A stretch of DNA of 64,000 nt from Annulohypoxylon bovei var. microspora. Its lineage: Eukaryota > Ascomycota > Sordariomycetes > Xylariales > Hypoxylaceae. The notes beneath the pieces are model-generated. The model searched no databases. It had not been told where the DNA came from and saw only the letters and a program-made list of their open reading frames with translations. Position 1 is the first letter of the stretch, and the number at the start of each line of letters is the position of its first letter. Position numbers and translations under genes: made by a program. The stretch lies in the NCBI GenBank assembly GCA_022836615.1, contig MU405351.1, positions 1 through 64,000 of the forward strand, read 5' to 3'. Below, piece by piece: positions 44,166-56,700 of this stretch.

Positions 44166-45515
44166 AAAATACCCCGACCTCGGGGTCATGTGGCGTTTCA
44201 AGGGTTATGTCACTAGGTCAAGCGGATATTGTGTCATTGCTTGACGTTTGAGTTGTCAGTTGGAGACAATGCCTGGCGTTGAGGCCTTTGTGTAGGGGCT
44301 CCATTGCGAGGTCTATGCTATACTATGTCTTTACTCATCCTCGATGCACTATAATCGGATATACCTAAGCACTATAACTAAATAATAAAATATCGATTAT
44401 CATGATATTTCTCGGACAACTAGCTCTTTATCCTGGGTAGGTAATTTGAGAATTGGACTTTTTTCTTAATTCTTTCATGAGAATCGATGGGCACCAGATT
44501 CGCATACCTGGGTGACTCTCAGTTGCGATATGGTGGACTAGGTTTTCCTAATATTTATTCTACGTATACGTACCTAGGTAGGTAGGTACATAAATCGTCT
44601 TATATTGAGTATCATTTTCCACTTCCGCGAGCTGAGTCGAAACGAATACCTAGGTACCCAATCAACCAACATCGTTCATAGGCTATCTCTCTTCTTTTTC
44701 ATTTCTTACCTAACCTATAGGTATTTACTTGGGTATCTATATAATGGAGATTGTGCGATTTTCGTCTCTACGTACATACTCTTAAACTGATAGTTCGTTC
44801 TGACTGTACTCTGCGTATTACGTGTAGTATTCTCCGATACATAGGTAATGGATCCTTCTATCATACAACGTCGAACTTTGACGGTAATGATCAAATAATC
44901 CGATTCGCGAGGTCACAATAATCTCGTAAGAAGCACGATTATTTACCGTCATATTAGATTGCTATGAGGCGATAGGTTGCAGCATCTAATCTCGGTTTAT
45001 GAGACCACACAAGGATAGAGATAGGAGGTAGTTATCTATTATATTCTTCTTGATACTACTTCATCAAGATGAACATATTAATAAGCACATATACCTCAGT
45101 GCTGAAGATGACATAATAATTGTGCACATATGTAAGCCCTATGTATATGTGTGGTGGCTGTGAGACCCGGCTGCCGGGACCATTCATGGGACTTTCCAGG
45201 ATCATACATGAGAGATCGTCATGACGGGCACCGAAATAGAATCCTACTTCTTAGTCAACCAATACTCTTGTCTATCCGTTCTTTACACTAGTTTAATTAG
45301 TAAACATGCTACTCAATTAGGAAAAAGGAAGTGTTGATGATAGGCTGTGCCGTGAGACGAATTAAGTGTGCTGTGTAAGCGTCAGCATCTTCATTTTTTA
45401 AAGTCATTAGCCTTTATCCTTTATACCTTCGTGGAGGGATATATATTTAGTGACCGGCCGTTCTGAATATATCAACATCCGTTCTAACTCGACAAGCACT
45501 CGTTAATCTCACACC
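44166..45515. other. Intergenic region
   Basis: No supported gene. TAGGTAGG repeats lie at 44571-44590 and near 44647-44740. The promoter of the secreted esterase ends near 45490, with a TATATATTT word at about 45440. Confidence 0.5.
44571..44590. repeat. ACCTAGGTAGGTAGGTAC microrepeat
   Basis: Member of the TAGGTACC family, partly palindromic. Confidence 0.65.
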
Positions 45516-46536
45516 ATGGTTTCGCTCTCAGTTACTTGTCTTGCCTTGATCTCTCTTGCCAGCTCGCTTGAGTTGCCGAAACTCTCCACGAGAGCTTCTG
45601 GCTGTGGCAAGGAACCATCATTCACACCGGGCGATTTCAAAAACTTTACTACCTCGGACGGTCGCCAGTATCGGGCCTGGCTGCCGAAAAGTTATGACTC
45701 CAACAAAGAGACCCCTCTTATTCTAAGCTACCACGGCGCCAACAGAGACATAACCCATCAAGTCGCATTGGACGAACTGACTCAGCCGCGCTTTAACAAG
45801 GACCACATCGTAGTATATCTACAAGGCTTAGCGGTTAGTATCCCAGAATTCTAATATCGGGATTTTTTGCATTGCTCACGCGTAGAAGGCCGATGGAACC
45901 ACCAAAACGAAATGGGAGGGAGCTCCGGAATGTAAATCAAACGATACCAAATTTACCGGCGAGGTGATTGATGCTATGACCGGAAGCCTGTGCGTGGACG
46001 AGAAGCGCATTTACGCAACAGGCAAGTCCCAGGGGGGAGGGTTCGTAGGCCGTCTCGCTTGCGATTCCGGCCTATCAAGCCGAATCGCGGCCTTCGCCCC
46101 TGTCTCTGGAGCGTATTACATCACGGAGATCGACAAGGAGTCAGACTGCCACCCGGAAACGGTGAAGGTTCCCTGCCATGCCGCCCGTACCAACGTCCCG
46201 ATATTGGCATTCCACGGCGGCGCCGACGACACGATAAAATACCACGGCGATTTCAGATCGGGCGCTTGTCTGCCTGACGTCAGCTCCTGGGCTCAACAGT
46301 GGGCGGAGAGGGATGGCTTGAGCGGAACACCCGCCAATTCGACGATCGCTAAGTCAGACAACGGCGTGAATATGAAATATGGAAATGGCTTAGTCACTCT
46401 AGTGTACGATGGTGATAACATCGGGCATGATTGGCCGTCTACGGTTAAAAACGATGATAACGAGGGGGCTAGACTCGCTGCGTTCAATGCCAGCGCGCGT
46501 ATTATGGATTTCTTTCGAGACCATAAATTGTCTTGA
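45516..46536 (+). CDS. Secreted CE1/PHB-depolymerase-like esterase
   Basis: Two exons, 45516-45833 and 45886-46536, encode 322 aa. The intron 45834-45885 runs GTTAGT..GTAG. The N-terminus is a hydrophobic signal peptide (MVSLSVTCLALISLASS). An alpha/beta-hydrolase fold follows, with the oxyanion region LSYHGANRD, the nucleophile elbow GKSQGGG (Ser of G-x-S-x-G), an acid candidate in HGGADDTI and the catalytic His in IGHDWPS. The family includes feruloyl esterases of CE1 and acetylxylan or PHB depolymerase-like enzymes that work on plant cell-wall esters outside the cell. The complete triad suggests an active enzyme. Cysteines at the ends (GCGKEP, SDCHPETVKVPC) fit disulfides in a secreted protein. 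The exact substrate is uncertain. Confidence 0.86.
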
Positions 46537-49179
46537 ATTCTCATAACTATAATGTATTTGATTTCCACTTGACGAGAGACGGTTGTAGTTCCGACTTCCT
46601 GAGATAATAAGTTGGTTATTAGCCCTTGGTACGGGGTTAAGGGGTAGTTAGAGTATAAGGTTACATAGTACTAATATACCCCTCGAACCAGTTTTGAGGC
46701 AAAAGTTGTTCATCGGGAAGTCGCCGATTATGATATTTGAAGAGCGATATTAGACGCGCCTCTCTAGAAATGTCTTAGTCGCTTATTAGACATATACATT
46801 GTAAGCTCAAAACTTATTTCTTGAGCTCCTGTCAGAGGTCTTCTCTGCCTTGCCACGCCTCGCCCCTTGAGAGGATGGCCTTGAGGTCTGGACCAGGGAC
46901 CCAGCAGGATGGGAGCTCAGCCCTTAGGGGACCACTGGGGTTAGTCCTGGAACAGAGTAGACAAAGGGAACACTATATATGTATACCGCATTTCGTAGGC
47001 ACAGGGGGTTAGAGCTCCTTGCGCAACAACTTAGTTGTTTCTCCATCTGCTAGGTTTGCATCGTGACAGCTCCTATGGAATAAGTTTGAACTTGGCAAGG
47101 TCCCTATCAATCATTGTATATTCTCTTGTAAAGATTAGGTACCCCAGGTATATATGTAGGTAGGTAATTAATATCTAAGAGGAACTAAGCAGATATGCTT
47201 ATCGTCGTTTAACTAGTAAGAGATATCGTGGACCTTTAATCATAACATCATTAGCCAACAACGAAGACTTTTTCAAAATAGAATACAGTTTTAGTTGTAT
47301 TCTAGTCCACGGGTGAAACTTCCAGAGTCATTCGTACTACAGGGCTTCAACTATTATCCGCTGGACGTCACCATGCTATCTCATCAGTCTACATAGGTCG
47401 GTTTTCTTTCGGCAATTTCTTAGTCACATGTCACAATCTGAGAAAATGGTGTTGAAACTCACCTATATGGTGGATTCGTGTGAGCCTTGGTTTATATAGC
47501 CGTACACCCTTTCGTTACTATCGAGGAATTTTGTTCAGATGAATTGAGAGGGATATATCGGAAAAGGGGCTGGGTTTGAAACCGTCACTAGCTTCGACGG
47601 AGCCTCGGGTGTGAAAAATTATGAGTAGGGAAACATATAAGTGGTGACGGACATCAATAATGAAATTGGTATAATACAGCTTGATTTTCACGTCTAGATA
47701 GGTTCTTTGTTATCTTAGCTGACAGCTAGAGAGATCCGAATCGGGTCAAAGTTTGAAGTGCCAGGCTATAATCTACGGATCGGCTAAAGCGAGTATACTT
47801 AGGAGGTAGGTAGGTAAATGGATGAACCCTTATAAGACGGGGATGCCGGGGATGGAAACAGACCCGGACCGGCTTCCCCAGACAAGGGAAACTTCCTTGT
47901 ACTGTGTGGACTGTTCTCTAATACATCGTTCTGTAGCCGTAGGTAAATTAAATAAAGTCTAGTGACGGTTGAGTTAATGTCACTGCACATAGACTTTTAT
48001 TCCAAATAAATAGCTTAGGTAAGTAAGGGTATAATGTTGTAAATTACTGAATGAATATAATTTCAATGTTCTTGGAAAAGGAAGGACACCTTGATAACTT
48101 TGCATGCTTATGAAATATCTCTGGCAAGGATGCAAAAAAAGATTTGGCGGGGAAAAGAATTCGCCTTCACCGCTTTCTTACCCCTCAGGCTAGCCTAGCC
48201 AATTCATTTTACTGCCAAATTGAGATTAGCTTATATTTCTCTAGATGCTTACTTATGTACCTAGGTACCTATGTGAGAATGGTAAAGGGCGATAAGCATG
48301 AATCGTGCTGACTTTAATTAATTTTGAACCAATGAAATCCTAAGGATTGAACATTCCTTGTCTGATGGCCCCAATATGCTAAAACTGCTCGTTGAAAGTT
48401 AAAGTGTAGGTACATATTCAGTAGGTAGGTACTTAGGTACCTTGGTATGCCGTGCCTGTGTGGGTGGCAGTGGCGTTTTAACATCCATTAAGAACCCTAG
48501 TTCCACCTTCCTGACGACCAGATAGGTATCGATTACAGTGAAGAACCCTGTAAATCTGAACCCCTCCCCCTCGGCAGCCCACCCTATCAATTTTGCCCCT
48601 CGTTGGACGAGAAAAGTCTAAAAAAAATTCTACAGACGAATTTTTTTTTTTCCTTCCAAGGATTGTGTATCTCCCATAAAATCCGAACCACAGCCTCCGT
48701 CTCTCAACACAGATTTCTTTCCCAAATCTTCCATTTCCTTTACTCAATAATCTTCTCCCTTCTTTCAATTCTTTTTTCCCTTTCTCTTTTCTCGTGAAGA
48801 GTGACCATCTGAGTTTCTCCAACTCGGATTCTCCCTCTTCTCGCGTCAAACAGAAAGAGATCTTAGTTCTTTGCCACGGTTCGGCTTAGACTAAAATAGA
48901 CAAGACGAGTCACGATAGAGTAGATTTCTGAACTTATCGTCAGCAAATCTACGGGCTCAGGCGCGATACAGGACGTGTTTATACGTAGATTTCAGCATCT
49001 GTCCCAGCATCTCTCCAAACCCTCCAAACCCTCCGATTCCTACGATCGAATATCCCGATCGACAAGATAATCACGACCTCTACCTACATACGTAAGACTC
49101 GACACAGCTCGGTCGACGTATTCCTAATATCTCACAAAACCATCATAACATCAATCATTCAATCAGCACTTCATTCATC
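46537..49179. other. Long intergenic region upstream of eEF3
   Basis: No supported gene in 2.6 kb. A GC-richer island at about 46820-47045 is flanked by related GAGCTCCT words (46824 and 47011), so it could be a degenerate element. TAGGTAGG repeats lie at about 47155-47167 and 48406-48450. The last 550 nt are pyrimidine-rich, as in promoters and leaders of highly expressed fungal genes, and include a poly-T run at about 48641-48652. Confidence 0.5.
48406..48450. repeat. TAGGTAGGTAC microrepeat
   Basis: Member of the TAGGTACC family, about 730 nt upstream of the eEF3 start. Confidence 0.6.
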
Positions 49180-52100
49180 ATGTCTACAGCACAGGAGAAT
49201 GCGCAGTCCGTCAAGGTCTTGGATGATCTGATGCAGAAGCTCACCCTTTCTAAGGATGCAGCGGCTATTAAGGATGCCTCGCACGCGTTGGCTTCATTCA
49301 TCAACGGTCGCATCGAGGACCAGGAGGCCCCCACCAGGTAAGCATTTTTCTTCTTGATTTCCATTTCTATCCTCTTTTCACTGTATTTGCACGCTAAATT
49401 CTATCCTTAACGAACCATCTATTTTATTCACTATCCGTTATCTATGATTTATAATTTATGCTTTTCACGATCATGTTTTTGTGCCCTTCACCAGCAAACC
49501 CATTTTCTCTTCTCCCCCACCTAACACACGTGCTTGCACTACTACTTAACATTGGTGTTTCTGCCCCATTTCTCTGAATATTGCAAATTACAGTGTGCCC
49601 CGTTAACTACATATGCTTGCTATTTGTCTAATTTTAGGACATGCACTAACCATTAAATAACTTCATAGAACTGTTGAGGCTTTGAAGAAGCAGATCACCA
49701 GCAAGAAGGATGCTTCAGCCCGTGAAAAGGCTGCAAATGCTATCCAAGCCATCGCACAACACTCGGAAATCGCCCCCAATGTTGAGCCATACTTAGTTAG
49801 CATGTTGCCTTTAACTCTGGGTGCTATTGGCGACAAGATTACCTCTGTCAAGAATGCTGGTATTGCGGCAACAGTAGCAATCGTTGAGGGTATCAACCCG
49901 AATGCCGTCAAGGCTATTCTACCTGCTATTGTCAAGTCCATCTTGGAGGCTCAAAAATGGCCCGAGAAGATCACAGCTCTTGAATGCATCGATATCTTAG
50001 TCAGAATCGCACCTGCTCAACTGGCATACCGTGTCCCCGAGCTTATTCCCGTCGTCTCAGAGTCTATGTGGGACACCAAGAAGGAAGTCAAGGAGCGTGC
50101 CTACAAGACCATGGAGAAGATCTGCGAGTTGATTGTCAACAAGGATATTGAGCGATTCATTCCCGAGCTCATCAAGTGTATCGCCAAACCCGAGAATGTT
50201 CCCGAGACCGTTCACTTGTTGGGTGCCACCACTTTCGTCACCGAGGTCCAGGAGCCCACCCTTGCCTTGATGGTTCCTCTACTAGACCGTGGTCTTGCTG
50301 AACGAGATACGGCTATCAAGCGAAAGGCTGCTGTTATTGTTGACAACATGTGCAAGCTCGTCGACGATCCCAACATCGTTGCTCCTTTCTTACCTAAGAT
50401 GATGCCCGGTCTTCAAAAGAACTACGACAACTTGGCTGATCCCGAAGCCCGAGAGAAGACCAAGCAGGCTCTTGATACTATTATCCGTGTCGGTAATGTA
50501 CAGGACGGCAAGATCCCCGAGGTTCGTCACGACGGTGATGTCCCTACAGTCCTTGCCCATCTCACGGCCCTTATTCCTACCAAGCACGCCAAGGCGGCTG
50601 AGAAGCTGGGCTCTGTTTTGGAGTACATCTCTGCTATCGGTGGACAGCTTGTTGACGAGAGAGAGACCGAGCCGTCTATTTGGGCTACTGCCGTGAAGCC
50701 TTTTGTCACGGTTGTCGTTGGTGACGTTGACGCTGAGAAGGTTACTGACGGCCTTCGTAGGCGTGCTTCTTCTGGCGCTGTGGATGAGGCCGAGGAAGAG
50801 AATGAGGACGAGGAGGGCGAGGATCTCTGCAACTGTACCTTCTCCCTAGCGTATGGTGCCAAGATTCTACTCAACCAGACCCATCTCCGACTCAAGCGAG
50901 GTCGTCGCTATGGTCTCTGTGGTCCCAACGGATCCGGTAAATCTACTCTTATGCGCGCCATCAACAACGAGCAGGTTGAAGGTTTCCCTAAGCAGAACGA
51001 GGTCAAGACTGTCTTCGTCGAGCACGACCTGGACTCCGCCGATACCGAGATGACTACTATTGATTGGACAATGAAGAAGCTGGCTGAGGCTGGCGTCACC
51101 ACCGCCCAAGCTGATGTCGAGAAGCAACTTGAGGAGTTTGGTTTCACCCCGGCAATGACTGCGGGAGAAATTACTGCCCTCTCTGGTGGTTGGAAGATGA
51201 AGCTGGCCTTGTGCCGTGCCGTCTTCGAGGCCCCGGATATCCTGCTACTTGATGAGCCTACCAATCATTTGGACGTGAAGAATGTTAAGTGGCTTGAGGA
51301 TTACTTGATAAACTCGCCCTGCACTTCCATCATAGTTTCTCACGACAGCGGGTTCCTCGACAACGTTACGCAGTATATCATCCACTACGAGCGATTCAAG
51401 CTGAAGAAGTACAAGGGTAACCTGAAGGAGTTTGTCCGCAAGAACCCGCATGCTAAGTCGTATTACGAGCTTGGAGAATCTGAGATCGAGTTCTCTTTCC
51501 CTGAACCCGGTTTCCTCGAGGGTGTCAAGACAAAAGCCAAAGCCATCCTGCGTGCTACCAGGATGAGCTTCCAGTACACGGGCACCCCGGCGCCCCAGCT
51601 TACCGATATATCTTTCCAATGCTCTCTCGGCTCCCGTATTGCCGTCATTGGTCCCAACGGTGCCGGCAAATCTACCCTCATTAACGTCCTCACCGGCGAA
51701 CTTATCCCGACTGGCGGCGAGATTTATCAGCACGAGAATATTCGTATTGCCTACATCAAGCAGCACGCTTTCGCCCACATTGATAACCATCTCGACAAGA
51801 CTCCCTCCGAGTACATTCAGTGGCGATTCCAGACTGGTGAGGATCGTGAGACCATGGATCGTGCAAACAAGATCATCACCGAGGACGATGAGAAGGCTAT
51901 GGACAAGATCTTCAAGGTCGAAGGCTCCCAACGCCGCGTCATCGGTATCAACAGCCGTAGAAAGTTCAAGAACAGCTACGAGTATGAGTGTTCCTTCGCT
52001 CTTGGTGAGAACGTGGGTATGAAGAATGAGCGCTGGGTCCCCATGATGACGGCCGACAACGCTTGGCTTCCCCGAACCGAACTTCTCGGCTCTCACCAGA

Positions 52101-52740
52101 AGATGGTCGCTGAAGTCGACATGAAGGAAGCTCTCGCCTCTGGTCAGTTCCGCGCGCTAGTACGAAAGGAGATTGAGTCTCACTGCGCCAACTTCGGCCT
52201 CGATGCCGAGCTCGTCTCCCACTCGCGTATGCGTGGTCTCTCAGGTGGCCAGCGTGTCAAGGTTGTGCTTGCCGCCTGCTCGTGGCAGAAGCCTCACTTG
52301 ATCGTCTTGGATGAGCCCACCAACTATCTCGACCGTGACTCTCTTGGTGCCTTGTCCAAGGCTCTCAAGAAGTTTGAGGGTGGTGTCATCATCATCACTC
52401 ACAGCGCTGAGTTCACGAAGGACTTAACTGAAGAGGTCTGGGCCGTCATGGACGGTAAGATGACTCCTTCCGGCCACAACTGGGTCCAGGGCCAAGGTGC
52501 CGGCCCCAGGCTGAAGCAGGGCGACGATGACGAGGAGGAGAAATTTGACGCCATGGGAAATAAGATCGTGACGACTAAGAAGAAGGCCAAGTTGACTAGC
52601 TCTGAGGCCAGGAAGAAGAAGAAGGGTAAGTTGAAGGTCCCAGACGATGTGTTAAACCCGGTCTAGTAACTAACATGATGACAGAGCGCATGGCCCGCCG
52701 AAAACGTGGTGAGGAGGTCTTCTCTGATGAGGATGACTAG
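49180..52740 (+). CDS. TEF3: Translation elongation factor 3 (ABC-F ATPase)
   Basis: Three exons, 49180-49337, 49669-52625 and 52685-52740, encode 1056 aa. Intron 1 is long (49338-49668, 331 nt, GTAAGC..ATAG). Intron 2 (52626-52684, GTAAGT..ACAG) lies just before the end; splicing gives the basic tail ERMARRKRGEEVFSDEDD. Unspliced, the frame stops early at 52666. The N-terminal half is HEAT repeats. Two ABC modules follow, with Walker A GPNGSGKST and GPNGAGKST, signature LSGGWKMKLALCR and LSGGQRVKVVLA, and Walker B LLLDEPTN and LIVLDEPTN. A chromodomain-like insertion interrupts the second module. eEF3 is an essential, fungus-specific factor that helps release tRNA from the ribosomal E site and supports translocation. 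Identification is firm. Confidence 0.97.
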
Positions 52741-53780
52741 ACGAATCGTTGCTATTTTCGGCAGTGCTAATTCTTACGACTTGATTCCGACGAACGAGCA
52801 ACATATTCCCTTTGTTTGATGAACCGAAAAGTTCGGGCTCGCATGGTTAGGCATGATTCTGTGTTTCTTGCGCGCCGCAGGTTGCTCGCGCTCAATGCAA
52901 CCAATAACGGAGCTTCATCCTTTGGTTGAGCAGGGCGAAGTAGGAAAGGCATGATCCCTCTGGTTTGGAGGTCCAGGGGTTAGCCTTTCGAATTCTTGAC
53001 GGGGGGATACTATTGATAAGCAAATAGGTCGACGAATAAATTCGATATACGATGATACGCCGATAATGCCGTGACATAGACGTGATATGAACTTTCATTT
53101 TGCCATATTATTCTAGCAATTGCTCTACAACATCTAGCTAGACCTTATTGCATTGAGCCAAACCACGGTATTTTTTTCTCCTCAAATAGCTAGCCTAAGA
53201 GTGTCCGAACCGACGCATACAAGTCAGTGACCTATCCCTATCCTACCCATTTTAGTACTCTATTTTACGCTCAATTGACAGACCTAGTTTACATCTATTC
53301 CCAAGCTATAGCGCGTTAGAGATTAATTAGTGACCCCTCTTGAATCTACCTAGCTAGATATTGGTGGTTGACAGCAAGTAAATGAAAATGAAAACATTAT
53401 ATTGTGTTCTCCCTTTCATTCCTCGGACCCACGAACAATGAATATTCAAAACCATCGAATCCGGTTCAACATTCCGATATTTGATGTCTTTGTTGTTTGT
53501 GCTTGCGCACCCCGAGTTGGATTTCCGAGAGCGGCAATGCTCATGACATGACAACAAAGGCATTCACCTTGCATGATGATCTATCCAATGGATATCATCT
53601 TGATCAAGGGTGGCCCGGTCTCTGCTTGGTAAAATCTGCAGCTTGAGACCGACTTTGGAAAACTACAATAGTCGTAAAGGCGACGACGGTATAGGAGATT
53701 ACATTAGTTTACTGCCCCGCGAATATTTCAGCGCCGAACGACCTCTCAGACAAAAGTTTTCTATGACTGATTAAGCGACG
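52741..53780. other. Intergenic region
   Basis: 3' flank of eEF3 and promoter of the metallopeptidase-like gene. No gene is supported; the short open frames here have no protein-like pattern. Confidence 0.55.
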
Positions 53781-56700
53781 ATGGCTTCCGGGTCAAACAC
53801 CTCCGCGGACCCGTTCCAGGCGGCGGCAGACGCTTTTATGAAAAAAGAGACAGCCAAGATCCCAACAGGCATTCCTTATAACTGGACGCCATTTTTTAGC
53901 GCGCTGAGCGAGGGGAATCTGGCTGTCAATGGCGTCAACAGCATTCGGTCGGGTGAGAAGGGGAATATGAAGCCTGGTAGGGCGACTAAGGATCAAGTTT
54001 ATAAACCTGGGCAGGGGGCCGAAGCAATACCCAAGGAACCTAATACCGGGTCGTGGGATTACGTGTGGTATATTCCCGAGTGGTCTCACCCCGACTTCGA
54101 TCCCGGTATCTCACGGAACTTCACCGGGGAGGTCAGAGCCATTTCCCGCAGAGACCCGATCCACAGGTTATACCCGGCTCTACGAGCTGCGGATCTTGTC
54201 AAAGGGCCAACCCCGTGGGCGAAGCGTTTCGGCATCCATCCAGACGAACCAGGTGGTCGAAGCCGGCTCAGTCCCACGCTTTCCTCTACTCGAGACCCGT
54301 TTGCGGATTTCGCGAATCAGATAAACATGTTATCCGACGATGCTAGGAAACTTGCCATCGCAGAATCCAGAAACGCTGCGACCAGGGCGGGCGGTCCCCT
54401 TCCCACGGATCCCAACTACATCGACCCGGATGTGTTAGAGGGCATACTGACTCAACACAATACGATGTCAGGCAGGATATTGAAAGAGAGGCTAGAGGGG
54501 GAGCTCAAAAAGGCGGGCGATCTAAACGATACGCGGAACCTTGACACATTCATCGAGAAGCTGAACGAGCAATCGCCAAATACATTCCAATTCCACCGCC
54601 GCTTTCTGGAGCACTCCTTGAACGACCAGGACTACCAACGGATCATATTCAACGATTTGACGAGCGACGACCTCATAGCCCATAATTTCTTTACCATGTC
54701 GGATATGAGCGCCGCCGCATATGACTTGGACAACGAGATTCACCCGTAAGTTCCGGTGCTTGAACTTTTGATGAAAAATAAATACCTATACTCTAGAGGA
54801 TGGTTGACTGACCACTTATGATTAAATCCGCACTAGTCTTTTCCAGAGATTTCGCTGGCTAAATAGTGACTGGAAGGGAACTATCCCGCGGGAACCCCGA
54901 TTTCTGTATAATATGAACGGCGAAAGGGTGGAATGGGATGTTGTGAGTTTTCCCTTTCTTTCACTTAACCATCCTCTGATATGTCGGAATTGGACACCGA
55001 GGGCGACTGGATGAGGAGAGTGACTGACATTGCTGGCAGTCAACAAACGATGATCTATGGACAGCACTGGAACCTGCATTAAGACTCGTGTCACTTGTCC
55101 TTGCCAGCAATCCTCCCTTTTTAGACAGCATCATGGACCTGAGAACTCGAAAAAGGATAGATCCTGCAAGGGACCAGCGATCGGATCCCGAGACACCATT
55201 TTTATACTCGTATAACCCAACAGAAGATATAGATATGACCCAGGTGCCTTATGAGATAGACGCGCTGGACAGAAGGGGATTCAACTGGATCGACACCACA
55301 TGGGATGTTCTCCATCGGACCTTCAGACTAGACATCAGCAGCGGCTATCTCAATCTAGAGAAGGACCAGGACCAGATGACCGTTCAAGAGATGGTCTCTT
55401 ATACATATGGAACTACGAGAAGTGCCATGGCTGGCCCAGACTCTTGCATATTTGTGAACGTAAACGCCGAATTGATCTGGCCGCTGCTGATGCCGCAGTA
55501 CAGCTGGAGTGAGAAGATGACGGCCTCCTTTCAGATAGCCTCAACTTTGTTGCACGAGTTCGGGGTAAGACACACCTTCTATTCTCCCATCCCCGACGCT
55601 TTGAAGATCAAGCCCTGCTGACATATCGTGCGTCTCTTCTGTGTATCTGTAGCATGCCGTCAATCAAGCCCACCATCTTCTCACTCACAGCCAGGAATTA
55701 ACTGTCGACATGGGAATCTCCCAAGCGAACATCAACGATCTCAATGCCTTAAGAGATCAGATGTGGGACTTCAAAAATCAACAAGGGGAGCCCGTTTGGA
55801 TGGACCTCGCGAAACCCGAGGTTGGATTCAACTTCGAAAAGGCACTCTGGGGCTCCCCCGTGTTTAATCTGTTGCAGCACTCCAATCTGTTTCGTTCCCG
55901 ACAGCTACAGACTGTTCCATTGATCGCCACACACATGCAGTGGCCCTTTTCGGAACGGACGCCATCGGCGGGAGAGGCCCTCTCGGGTGGCGTCTACCCG
56001 GTAGAAGATCTCGTGCAACCGCTTCCTCTCGACTACATGGCCAAGTTCTTCACGAAGGCGTTCTGGGAAGAAGATTTCGTGATATACGGGCACGATGCTT
56101 TAAAGCTGCTCCCGGGGAACATCGCTCTCAAGACTATCATGAGACCAGAATGGATTGACGACAAGCGCGCCAGGGTAACTTTTGGCCGGTCCGAATGGTA
56201 TTTCTTAGTATACGTGACGGGTCTGTTGTCGAACAATGAATACTTCACGCTATCCGAATACATATCACGATCTGCATGGCTGGTCCTGATGCCAGAGGCC
56301 TTTGTCGACCGCTGGAAATTAGAAATCGAGATCTGGCAGTCGAGCTCGCTAACATCCATCGATAATTGCGTGGCCAAGTTGAACGAGACCATCGACGAGG
56401 CGAGAGACATCAGCCATGCAAGTCAAGACACGGAGCAAAACCTATTGGTAAAATGGCAGCAGTATGCCGCACAAACCGCAAATCCGAACGATGTGATGAG
56501 CTTCGAAGGATGGAAGACGGAAATACATATTCGTTTAAATGAGCTCTTCACCATCGGGGGCGTGCTCATGCGCGAGTTCTCTGAGATTTATACACTTTAT
56601 ATGAATGACCTCAGGTTCCTGCAGCGCATGATATTCGATTGCTTCAACGTATACCCCGGCGCCAGGGAGCATTCCCACGATACTCACATGTTTGGCTGGC

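Noticed and set aside
51245..52096. 283-codon minus-strand frame inside eEF3
   Set aside because: Shadow of a strongly codon-biased, firmly identified gene.
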